This document shows positions 26,524 to 36,677 of a stretch of DNA of 64,000 bases, piece by piece. Source of the DNA: Mugil cephalus (taxonomy: Eukaryota; Chordata; Actinopteri; Mugiliformes; Mugilidae). The stretch is from positions 7,147,672 to 7,211,671 of the forward strand of contig NC_061782.1 of the NCBI RefSeq assembly GCF_022458985.1, written 5' to 3'. Under the pieces are notes generated by a model. That model searched no databases, was not told the origin of the DNA, and was given only the letters and a program-made list of their open reading frames with translations. The position numbers and the translations under genes were made by a program. How positions within the stretch are numbered: position 1 is the first letter of the stretch; each line of letters begins with the position of its first letter.

Positions 26524-26810
26524 GACTGAGTCCCGCTATATTACTCAGGCTGCACTACAGCGTCTATTCACAGGCGCGATCCCACTACTGAGCGGCACGG
26601 GGGCTTTGACCTGCTCCGTTTCCGACCTGGGCCGGTGCACCCCTCCTTAGACGACCTGGTGGTCCCGGCTCCCCAGGAGCACCATATCGATACCGAACTT
26701 AGTGCGGACACCCGCTCGACATAGTCCGCTGCAGCTCAGAGCTCCTGAGCTCAAACGATCCTCCAGCCTCACTCCCGGTAACTTGATACAGCACGCGCCA
26801 CCGCACCCGC
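26524..26810 (-). ncRNA. 7SL / SRP RNA gene, copy 10, with scattered deletions
   Basis: 287 nt. Eight bases are missing at separate sites, all between about 26665 and 26810: in the CCCGGCTCCCC run, in CCTCACTCCCGG, in ACTTGATACAGCACG and in CACCCGCGAG. The half encoding the RNA 3' side is intact, as are the A5 terminator tract (26519-26523) and TGACGTCA (26851-26858). Class A spacer. It is either a decaying copy or an unpolished consensus. Confidence 0.8.
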
Positions 26811-27671
26811 GAGAGTTTCTTCATTCATTCAAGATTTGGGCTTACTGTGGTGACGTCATCACGCACAGGCTGCAGCGACACCTGTGACAGACACAACACA
26901 GCAAAATACAGTTTTACAATAATAACAATAACTATAAAATAAACAAATGTACAGAAGAAAATAAAATAAATGTAAAAATCCGAAGTAAAGGCCCAATTTA
27001 AAATCATTCAAAACAATTAAGAAATGAAATCAGATAAATTAGCAAAGTTATAATGAATTAATTTGAATAACAATTGCTGCATTCCATTACCTCTAGAAAC
27101 GCCTGCATTATATATAATATATATTGCTAATACACTTTTAGCTCTCATGAGTGTTTTTCAGAATATCAATATAACATGAGTTAAATACAAACCGTATTGA
27201 AATAGTTTATGATGTTTTTCAATGTCAAAGTTAAGTTACGTTAATCTTTCTTCATGTACTACAGTTGCACTGCAATACCCTAAAATAAAATACATACTGT
27301 GTTTTTCTCATTTTAAACTGTTATTTATATTAGTTTGTTCCATATCTGGAAAAATAGCAAATGCAATTATACTTCTTGACAGGAATTTTCTGACCCTTCA
27401 TAGTCAAAATAGCACAAAAACATGTGTCTCATTCTGAACAACAAATAAAAACAGAATGATTCATCACAACACTCTTTGCTTATTGCTATCCTCTCCACTA
27501 TCTGCTCCGTCTTTTCTACTTTTGCACATTTGACGTGAATGCTGTGTTCATTCCTCCTCTCCTCAGTGAGCGGTTGCAGCAAGTAACATTCGTGGTTTTA
27601 AATGAAAAGAGAAATGTAGAATGAGTGTTGAAGCTGTTGTAAAATGTAAAAGGGAGTTGATGGTGTTAAAA

Positions 27672-27954
27672 GACTGAGTCCGCATATTACTCAGCTGCAC
27701 TACAGCGTCTATTCACAGGCCGATCCCACTACTGGCGGCACGGGCTTTGACCTGCTCGTTCCGACCTGGGCCGTGCACCTCCTTAGACGACCTGGTGGTC
27801 CCGGGCTCCCCCAGGAGCACCATATCGATACCGAACTTAGTGCGGACACCCGATCGACATAGTCCGCTGCAGCTCAGAGCTCCTGAGCTCAAACGATCCT
27901 CCAGCCTCAGCCTCCCGGTAGCTTGGATTACAGGCACGCGCCACCGCACCCGGC
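27672..27954 (-). ncRNA. 7SL / SRP RNA gene, copy 11, with deletions in 3' half
   Basis: 283 nt. About twelve bases are missing, all between 27672 and about 27780 (RNA 3' half); from 27780 to 27954 the sequence is clean. Only four A residues (27668-27671) remain as terminator. TGACGTCA is at 27998-28005. Class A-like promoter flank that soon runs into a GAAA microsatellite. This is the promoter-proximal end of the array. Confidence 0.8.
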
Positions 27955-28103
27955 GAGAGTTTCCTTCATTCATTCAAGATTTGGGCTTTTACTGCGATGA
28001 CGTCATCACGCAGCACGCTGCAGCGACACCTTGTGACAGACACAAAACATGTACTACAACACAGTGCTACAACAATAGCAAATAAAATACCCAAATGTGT
28101 GCA

Positions 28104-28105
28104 AA

Positions 28106-28169
<64 letters not shown>

Positions 28170-28172
28170 AAA
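28104..28172. repeat. (GAAA)n microsatellite
   Basis: About 16 units of AAAG/GAAA run without interruption. They sit beyond gene 11 and mark the right edge of the 7SL array. Confidence 0.95.
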
Positions 28173-28731
28173 ATATTCAAATCGAAATACTGAAGTTGTT
28201 GCAGATAAAGCTGCAAAATTATATAAATATATTTATATAAAAAAAAAACAATTCAATTGAATGATAATGAGGATAGAAGCAATTACTAATGTAATAAATG
28301 TGTAAACTGAACTTAGTAGGTGGTGACTTTTTCCAAGTGTTTCTCAATGCTGCTTGAAAACGTGAAATCATAGGTCATCAGTCAGATGTCACTCTTTGTC
28401 TCTTATTGATGTTTGGAGGTGACTGCGTAGAGGGGTTATTTTAAGATGGAAAGTACGTCAGCGCTGAGAGAAAATTATGACCCTCTTTCCACAGCAGGAG
28501 CCCTTTTTTGTTGTTTTTTCAACACAGGCGTTTACGTAACAAGTCATGTGTCTGGTGATTAACATCTTTCAGGTGCAGGGCCTGCCTCTCGAAAATGCAG
28601 TGTGTCCAGTAGCGCTGGTTCTTTGTGGGTGTTTCCCACGGTTGTCTTGACGCAGTGTGGTCTGATGTCTCAGAGCAGAAGGAACCTATTTAATTCACTC
28701 AGAGTACAAGCAGAAAAAAGACGAGACAAGC
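28173..28731. promoter_or_regulatory. intergenic; putative promoter of the 84-aa gene
   Basis: A TATTTAA box lies at 28687-28693, about 40 bp before the ATG at 28732. A TATA-driven, tissue-restricted promoter with a short 5' UTR is therefore plausible. Nothing else is recognised in the interval. Confidence 0.4.
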
Positions 28732-29343
28732 ATGGTTCAAGCCGTTTTGCACTTGCTGGGAGTAAGTAAAACTGTATTTTATTAGTGAGCGTGCACCACT
28801 GTTAAAAGCTTTTATCTAGTGAAGACTGTATAAATTTTTTTTCTTTTTTGTATTCAGATTGTTGTTGGCCTCCTCTTGGCCATAATGTGGTTTACAAAGG
28901 GACTCAAAGAGGTGAGTAACAATTTGTTTCTCTTTTCAAATATTACTCAGATTAAAAAAAAAAACATAAAGTTTGTGCTTCAGATAAAATCAGATAAAGG
29001 ATCAGATAAAAACTGCATTGGTTAGAGGAAGTGTCCACTGTGGGGAACTAGGAAACAAATTGACTTACTTGAATGCTAAATTTCATCAACAGGGAAATAA
29101 ATCTCTGAAGTCCCAGCACTCTGAATCCTCAGGAAACCTCAGGGTACGTAATAATCGAAACTTTAATGCTGTCATTATTTATAATCTCTGTGATTTAATA
29201 TTCAACCTCCATCTCTTCAACAGAGAGATCTGAGTGAACAAGATGTGCATTTGCTGGCGAAGGTCCTCTCGGTGGGATTGGTGGACGCAGATCCGAACTA
29301 CCTCCAACATCTTAAAGCCTACAGAGACTTGCAAGGCAGTTGA
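28732..29343 (+). CDS. unrecognised small single-pass membrane or secreted protein, 84 aa
   Basis: Four coding exons: 28732-28761, 28858-28911, 29093-29143, 29224-29343. Each has clean GTAAGT/GTGAGT/GTACGT donors and CAG acceptors, and all three introns are phase 0. The product starts MVQAVLHLLG, with a hydrophobic segment at residues 4-22 (IVVGLLLAIMWF) followed by a Lys-rich turn (TKGLKEGNKSLK). A Ser-rich linker and a C-terminal stretch, LLAKVLSVGLVDADPNYLQHL, come next; the latter looks helical. It could be a small type I/III membrane protein or a secreted peptide with a signal sequence. I do not recognise the family. ATTAAA at 29698 may serve as polyadenylation signal. The gene converges on adtrp. 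It is a gene model without homology support; the consistent splice frames are the main evidence. Confidence 0.6.
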
Positions 29344-30056
29344 GCTACTCTGAAAAAACAAGTCTTCTAGAGTAATAATGGACACTAAAACGCAGATGTT
29401 CTGAGAGATCGCTGAGGATTTGTGATGGAATCAGATCCAGGCTTCGCAGCATTGGGTTTTGGATTACAAGTCTACCACATACAGCGTGAAACTTTGCACT
29501 TAACTCAAGCCAAACGTGACGTTGGCAATGCGCGAGGAATAACCTATTAATGATGCTTAATCTTAATGTAATCATGATCAACATAGATCCTGGCTGCTTT
29601 TTATTAGCTTGTTTAATTTGTGGATGTACTGCTCCTTAAGGGCGTTTGAAATGCATAACTCAGCATTGATATTTTCTAAAATCGTGGAATTCGTTAGATT
29701 AAACAGCGGACACGGTTTGTGTAGTTGTGCTGCTGTCAGTGGATGTTGCTTTATTGGGTCTGCTTAGATGTTGCAGATACATTATGCACGTGTTTTGTGA
29801 TGTTAAATACTCATTTACTGAGTCGTAAAATCAGATGTTTATTGTAAGCGTTGGCCGTTGTCGTCAGGAAGCAGCTTATATTGTGAGATAACTACTGAGG
29901 ATGCAGTTGTCAGTAGTTGTGAAGAGAATATAGTCCTTGTCATAATACAATAACAGAGCAATGTAAGAAAAAAAGCTCTCAAACTTTTATTTTGCAAGCT
30001 GTCTGAAAAATAACATTCTGTCACTTTAAGGAGTTGCCACTGGATGACTTTATTTG
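29344..30056. other. 3' UTR of the small gene and convergent intergenic gap
   Basis: No coding sequence is seen. ATTAAA at 29698-29703 (plus) is the only candidate signal for the 84-aa gene. The adtrp signal on the other strand is at 30054-30049, so the two transcripts converge within a few hundred bases. Confidence 0.45.
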
Positions 30057-31732
30057 TCAGACATACTTTGCTTTGGCCTTTCCTGAAGGAGACAAAAGAA
30101 AGAGAGGTGTTGACAATGACTAAAGATTAGAGGAAATCACATGATGCCTTTGTTTGTCATCTCGGAAATACCAGTCAGTGTCTCTTACTCCAGACGCGGC
30201 TGTTGAGCTTGTCCCCAAGCAGGTAGAGCAAAGTCACCACGGACATGTTGAAAAAGAAGAAGACCACCAGACCTGCGGCACTGAAGCGCCCAAGGAGGGG
30301 GTACACCCAAATCCCGACTGACACATACACCCATACAATCCTGCAGAAACAAACAGTATCACTGCATCCATCGGATCATCTTGCACTGTCTTGTATAAAA
30401 AGAAAAGATCGTTCATGCAAATGTTCTACCTGCTAACACTGAAACAGTAAAAAATAAATAAATCTCACTCACAGCATACTGTGTTTAAGATTGGTTCTGT
30501 TGAAAATGTGAGCATTATGCATAAAGGTATAAACGAACTTCCAGCCTGAAGCTGTTTGTGTTGTGAACTGGTGCACACCACTGCACCATACCACACATTT
30601 AGACACTGCAGCACAGACATTACAGATAACACTCTGGCATTTGTGCGTTCACTACATGTCTCCCCAGGGCATCTCTGATAAGTTGTCAAAGCAGACGTTT
30701 GCTTCGTTTGTCTGATCAAAGAAACATTTACTTAGAACTCTTGCAAAGGAAAAGAACTGTGTGCTGCTTCATGCATAGTTGAGCTGAACTTTAAGAATGT
30801 TATCTTAGTTAGCTCTCGCACAAGGATAAGAGTTAGATGATGGAACGTGCGTCATTAACTTAGCAGCAGCATCTCCTCTGTAACTTTCATTGGGCAACAG
30901 GTTTGACTTTGCAGACCTTTATAACAGTTTGTCGTAATACCACTGGACATGGTGTCTTAACACTCACCAAAATAAATAAGACAAGCCCACAACTCCTAAT
31001 GCTGCCAGCGCATGTTTGGTCTGTGGGTAGATGTGAGGCTGCACCAGCATTTCTCCAAGTAAAACAGGAAGGACTAATGTGTGCTGAGAAAACACAAAAG
31101 TTAGAACCGGAGAAAAAGGTCACCATAAAGCACAAATTAATAAAGGATTTAATGAAGTGATAAGTTTACAGACCATAGCGTGGTTAATCCAGGGAGGGAA
31201 GAAGGCGTCGATGCTAGCTGGGTACACTAACTCTCTGTCATAGGCAAAGATTGTCCAGAAAAGTAGCACCACAAACTAAATAAAGTGCAGGCGACAGAGA
31301 GTTAATGCAATGAATTGTAGTCATTTTGTGATAAAAGTGTAGGTGTGTTTTGCAAAATGCGTTTCTCACCATGCCCACAGGGAAGGCAAAGACAGAGAAG
31401 AGGTAGTCTTTACATCTGGTCAGAGTGCTCTCTGCCTTCTTCCCAGGTTGTAGATCGTTCACTGCTGCCAGTCCAAAGAATGTCATCTGCAACAACTAAG
31501 ATATCACAAGAAATTTTCACATCTCCATCACACCAATGTTTAAATAAAACCACCAGGCGAATATGAGTAACGTGCTCACCAAATTCAAAAACGTGAGGTA
31601 CTTCCAAGGTCCTCCGTAAACAAAGATTCCTGGTGGCAGCTCCTCTCCATCCTTGGCCGTGAGGCTCTTAACGACAAAAGCGTACCAGCTGAATGCCGAG
31701 ATGTGATACACTCTCCTCAGGGCCGAAGTCAT
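30057..31732 (-). CDS. adtrp: ADTRP-like membrane FAHFA hydrolase (AIG1/ADTRP family)
   Basis: Six exons on the minus strand: 31732-31580, 31486-31370, 31275-31174, 31083-30968, 30340-30189, 30082-30057. They join in frame to 221 codons plus stop (human ADTRP is 230). Recognisable segments are [49 protein letters not shown] and [12 protein letters not shown], in the order of the family. The family are multi-pass ER/plasma-membrane threonine hydrolases of fatty acid esters of hydroxy fatty acids; ADTRP also affects TFPI in endothelium. The catalytic Thr falls at residue 47 and the His at 125, within NHAMHT split over an exon junction. Both are present. The last exon encodes only RKAKAKYV. AATAAA follows four bases after the stop, so the 3' UTR is very short. 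ADTRP is favoured over AIG1 by the N-terminal region. Confidence 0.92.
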
Positions 31733-34700
31733 TTTCAGTCTACGCTTATACTGATCCCCAGCAAACAGCAAACAATAAATTAAACATGGGCAAACGCTAC
31801 GGGTAAGATTTCCCTTCAGAGGTGAAGTTCTTGAGGCAGGCAAGGTTCTTTAGAGATTAGTGGACTTCAGCGCGGGCTTATCAAGACATTGGTGAGCGGC
31901 GGAGACAAAGCAAACCCTTGCCAGACAAGAGGCTCACTGTTCAGTTATAAAGCATGGGAGATCCTCTTTCATAACTGGGACCATGTGACTCCGAGGCAAA
32001 TTCAGTCACAGCTTAATCTGTTTCAGAGCGTTTTGCAAGAGAAACCCCAGCCGAGTTAAATCAGGCTCCCTCCGCACATTTTATAACTATTAGCGACGTA
32101 ACAGCCTACGTAAGTGTCATTATAGAAGAATGTCTACAGGGGGTCCTATCGTCTCAGTCAAGGTTACTTTCGTAACTTTTAGTGAGCTGATGTAAAGTTC
32201 GGAACGTACTCGTGTGGCTTTGTGGAAGCTGAAACAAGAACAACTAGACTTTCTTGAAGATATTTCATCATCATCATCATCGTCCAAGTAGCTTCTTCAG
32301 TTCTATTTGGCTCCTTGGGAGCAGAGATTTAAATAGGAACATCTGAGTTGCCCCAATTTGTTGAATAACTGGAACATCTGTCAGACTTTATCAAATATTT
32401 TACATAGATTTATTACCGCAGATCCAGGAATTATTGATTCAAGAAAGACGACAAACGCAACATGGAATACAGGATGGTTACTTGCACGAAGATTGATATT
32501 ACTTAACTGGAAACAGCTTATTCAAATCTTATGACAGATGTTATGAGACATTTAGAGCTGGACAAAAACAGGTATTTACTGAAAAAGTAAATAAAGAAAG
32601 TGCTATAGAACCTTTATCGATTATTTTAACCACACCACATAGTCCACATAGTTTAGAGGAGCTCCTAACCCTTCAACAGAAGGAAAGGAATTTTTATTTT
32701 GTATTAGTATAGTTTCATTTATTTTCTTTCCTTTCTTTGTTTAGGTTTGATTTTCCTTTTTGAATCCCCATCATCTGTCTATTTGTCATTTTGAAATTAA
32801 AAAGTTATGAATGTAAACGTGAACGTGCAAATGTATAAAGTGTTGAGTTTTAAAGGGCTTAATAAGGCCTTCAGCCTATGTATAACCTTGGGAAGAATCA
32901 AGAAGAATTTTACTTATGCTATCTCATCATCAATCGTTGTCTTTCGCTTTCGCTACAGCTTGCACACAGATTAGGACACATTACACCCTGATATCTCACA
33001 TGCTGGAGACCAGATAAAGCTAATCGACTACACATAGAAACTCACTGACACATGAGAGGCAGTACTCCTCCCCATTGTCTTACGGGCGGGATCTAGGTAG
33101 AATAAGATCACTGTACGTCCCTGAAGTGGGGCTTTTGGTTATTTTCACCCCTAAGGTGAACTGACCGAAGCCTCAGCGCTGAAATCAATATCTATTCTCT
33201 GTGTACAAAATAAACATCCAAAACGTGAGAAATTGTCGCGTGATTTGTGCGTAGGTGAACTACCCTTTCCAAATGGTATAAAGATCCTGGGCTGAAGGAG
33301 AGGAAAATATCCTCCTTCGACAAAAGTCTATAAAGAGTGTGGGAAAAAAATGTGGGAACATCTGTGGGTGTTGTCCACCAGAAACTCATGACTGGGGTCT
33401 GTTAACGACCAGATACTCGAATCTGTGTTGGTCCTTTATTTTGTCAAGGTGTGAACCGGTTGTGAAACCTTTTTGGGGGGCGGATGTTTCCATTGTCTCT
33501 GGCCCCTAGTGGGTTGCTAGAGGACCTTTCATTGAAGAAAGGGAACTGGATTAAAACTAACTCTCTAACTAGGCAAACTAAGAAACTTTAGTTGTTTGCA
33601 CATGTACCTGCGTTCATTCAACCTAGATAAAATAGTTGGGGGGACGAAGGTGAAGCTCATCAGCAAGTTTAATCAACAAGTTTTTTCAGTGCATAGATTC
33701 CTAATTAAACTCCAATTCACCAGTCATTTAAAACTGAAGAACTATTGGTCTCCTAAAATTCAGCCCCCCACCCACACTCCTGTACTCAGAGTCCTGACGT
33801 CTGATAATACGGTTCACAATAGCAGAATGGTCGGAGAACTTCTGCAGATGGCAAAACTGTGAGAAGTATCTGATGTCTGATGTGTATGAGCAGAAAGGTT
33901 GGACCTGTCAGAGGTCACATGGTGTTAAAGGTGCTGGAGAAGTCAAAGAACTCACATTGTGTTTCCACACGAGCAGTGAAATGTCTCCAAAAAGTTGTTT
34001 TAGCTCTGTTTTGTTTTTGTTCTTTTTTTGGATACGCCATCGCCCGGTTGATTGTGAACCTTCAAAGAGTAATGTGACTTTACTAGTTGTTGGTATAAGT
34101 TTGGTCTTTCTATATACTTGCAAGAAGCAGACAAAAAAAGCACATTGAGACAGTTTGTATTGTTGTTGATGCTATATACATAAAATTGAATTGAATTGAA
34201 TTGAATTGAATTGAATTGAATTGAATTGAATTGAATTGAATTGAATTGAACAGCTTTGTGCCGCAGACATATTTTTGGCCTGATGATGGTGCAAGAGGAG
34301 AGGCCTTGATTTAATACCACCATGACGTAATCAACAAACTCTGACACAACTCACTGTGTGTTGCAAGAAACTATGACTCACATTAGGTGTAGAACAACAC
34401 GTGTGATTACTGTGAAAAGGAACAGTATTATTACACACGGCAAATTGTCACAATCCCTTGTGCCAAGATTCGAGGCAAAACACCTTTAGAAGCTCAGTCC
34501 AACTGAAAAACCAAACCAGCAGGCTAACAGCCAGCTACCAACTAGCAACCAACTAGTAGACACCAGCTAACTAGCCTAGCCAACAGCAGTAGGCCCATAA
34601 AATCCCGTCCACCAGTGTGAGTGGGAAATTCCAGCATTTCAACCACCCTGACAGTAGTAAGTATAAGAACATATGAACTGTTTATTTCATTTCCTACATT

Positions 34701-35520
34701 TCATAATCATAAATTAAATGTAATGTAATGAAGTAGACAGTCAGTTAATTAACACGACTCAAAATTCTTTGCCTGTACCACGTTAAGTTTTTGGGGACTG
34801 CCTCTTTTTTTTGTTGTTATTCTTCTTCTTTTGCACTGATTTATTCCTGCCTTCAAATTCTGTTGGATTTATATTTTCTATTCTCGAGCTGGTGTGACTT
34901 ACTTCTGGTTAAATTGTGTTCTCAATAAATTTGGTCACCTGTGCTTTATTAGCAGATCTGTGTATTGTATACCTGTGAAATTATTTCAATTAACTGACCT
35001 TTTTTTTTACATTATACAATATATAACTATTATTTAAATTATATTTTGTTGCTTTTGGGGTGCAGTGTCTATTTTCTTCTAATCTAACCTCTAATCGTGT
35101 CATGAATCTACTCACGAGTTAATTCAACACCTGAAAACGTGACCAAATAATGATCAAATAATACATTTAGTCTCAGGTGTAAATAACACGAACAGAGGCT
35201 GAATTCCATAGTTGTGTCTGAGTCTCGTCCTGTGTCACGTACCATTATTGCTGGTACAATAAGTACTGATGTTGGATCAGGCGGAGACAGAGCGGATCGG
35301 TTTAAAAATAGGTTTTATTTTTTCTCATCATGACTCAGTCATGGTTGGTGGAAACAATGCAGCCACTGTTAGTGTTATTGCTAACATTTCTTTTTTATTT
35401 TATTATTATGACTAATTAAAATGTCTGAAAAAACAGCTGATATTTATGAATCATTCAATTATTCCCGGATGAGTCAACTGCACCATGGTTACCAACGTGG
35501 ACATGGGAACTGAAAAAACA
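31733..35520. other. intergenic between adtrp and fam83h
   Basis: No gene is supported. A block at 32225-32315 (ACTTTCTTGAAGATATTTCATC...AAGTAGCTTCTTCAGTTC) resembles a common fish retroelement segment. A LINE-like 3' tail ending in (TTGAA)n is described separately. The remainder is AT-rich with only short chance frames. Confidence 0.5.
33890..34250 (+). mobile_element. probable LINE/SINE 3' tail ending in (TTGAA)n
   Basis: GGTGCTGGAGAAGTCAAAGA at the left and GCACATTGAGACAGTTTGT followed by GATGCTATATACATAAAATTG at the right are typical of 3' ends of fish non-LTR retroelements. They run directly into thirteen perfect TTGAA units at 34186-34250. Such a simple-repeat tail is expected at a retroposed 3' end. 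No open frame spans it. Confidence 0.55.
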
Positions 35521-36677
35521 ACTGGAAACATAGTTAAGGCATTTTATTCACAAAAGGCTAGTGTTGCTGCAAAACAGGTATCATAAGGCTTCCACGGTGC
35601 AACTATATAAACATATACTGTTGTGTTAATTCTCTGCATTTGTTGCAGAGTTTCTTCTTCAGTGTACAGGGACGACCAGTTTTCATGTAAAATCACAGGG
35701 CACAATTTCAGAGACATTTAAAAAGACTGATTGAAACAACAAAAAAAAAAAAGTCTTTTTGAGGTTTCAGCTTTACATGGAAAAATACATGTAAAAATGT
35801 TCGTACGTTATGTTTGTTTAACAAATCTAAATGTAAATGATTTGAGTCATTTGCATGCACCGAACATTTAAGGCAACAAGATGTGGTTTGGAGAACTGAT
35901 ACTTAACCTCAGAGACCTCTGTGTTCATTACTCATGTTTAAGCTGCTACTTTCTTTCAATCTGAGGTTCGTTGAGCATTTTTTCAATTCCATGTTTGAGG
36001 CTGTTTACAAAGAGCCAACGTTTATTTACACCAGAATGGGCATGAATTTTCACATCCACTCGTTTAACACATACAGCACATGAAACCCTGAACGTCATTT
36101 GTTATAACGCGATTGTAAATATTATAAAACAGACTACGGTATATTACAGTTTCACAACTACTTTGGATGATCTATTACACTTTGACACTGTTGTCACTGC
36201 TGTCATAAAAAAAAGAAAAAAGATAAAAGGCAAGGACGGGCCCTTTTCACAGAAACGACCCACATTGCACTTTACCCATGCAGTCAGTGAAAACATGTTT
36301 GATCAGATACACATAGTCTCAGTATTACATGTACTACACCAACACCAAGTTCTTTGTTGAAGATGGCACGTGAACTGGGACAGCTTTGCATTACTGGGTG
36401 CTACAGGTACTTTTACCCTTTAAAGTTCAGTATCTGGGATACAGATCACTTTCCTGTCCATTACCATCTTTATTTGCAGAGAACCCAACACAAAAACAAT
36501 TTCTGTCTAATGTCTTTATGAGAAAATGCCATCATTTCAGCTACGCACACACTTCATCCTCTATTTACTTTCTTTAGATCTCTTTTAAGGTGCCATCTGT
36601 GAAAGTAATAGAGACACAAATTGATTTTACAGAAGCAGCAAATCACATATTCAACTGCAACAATGATGGCGTGGTGT
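35521..36677 (-). other. fam83h 3' UTR
   Basis: Following the fam83h stop at 36680-36678, the first convincing AATAAA on the minus strand is at 35548-35543. That gives a 3' UTR of about 1.1 kb. No other feature is recognised. Confidence 0.5.

Larger units (their letters stand above)
13390..28105 (-). repeat. tandem 7SL (SRP RNA) gene array with two spacer classes
   Basis: Eleven ~295-nt 7SL genes, all on the minus strand, recur at intervals of about 1.04-1.52 kb. The spacer on the promoter side is class A (TGACGTCATCACG..., followed by AT-rich DNA) for genes 1, 3, 5, 9, 10 and 11, and class B (TGACGTCATGCTGCAA..., followed by a GTGACGAAAGG block) for genes 2, 4, 6, 7 and 8. Every spacer ends, just beyond the terminator, in a block built on CAGGTGGAGGCGGTGTTGC followed by AAGAAACAGTGGGG. 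The units containing genes 2-3 and 4-5 are nearly identical with a period of about 2945 bp. Spacer-like sequence already starts near 13390, left of gene 1. No protein gene is supported inside: the short frames here are translations of 7SL itself. Confidence 0.9.

Noticed and set aside
14006-27954. Alu-like or 7SL-derived SINE interpretation of the array units
   Set aside because: The central S domain with helix 8 is present in every unit. There are no A-rich tails or target duplications, and all units share strand and promoter, so they are 7SL genes and not retroposed dimers.
14050-28085. Repeated 80-144 aa frames on both strands starting MHPSLDDLVVPG or MNEGNSRRVRW
   Set aside because: They are translations of the 7SL gene and its complement. 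They recur with each copy because the RNA is conserved, and there is no sign of a coding gene.
13390-28105. CRISPR-like interpretation of regularly spaced repeats
   Set aside because: Units are over a kilobase apart, the repeated sequence is 7SL, and the genome is eukaryotic.
33596-33862. 88-aa plus-strand frame between adtrp and fam83h
   Set aside because: Isolated frame next to repeat DNA, with no family resemblance and no exon partners.
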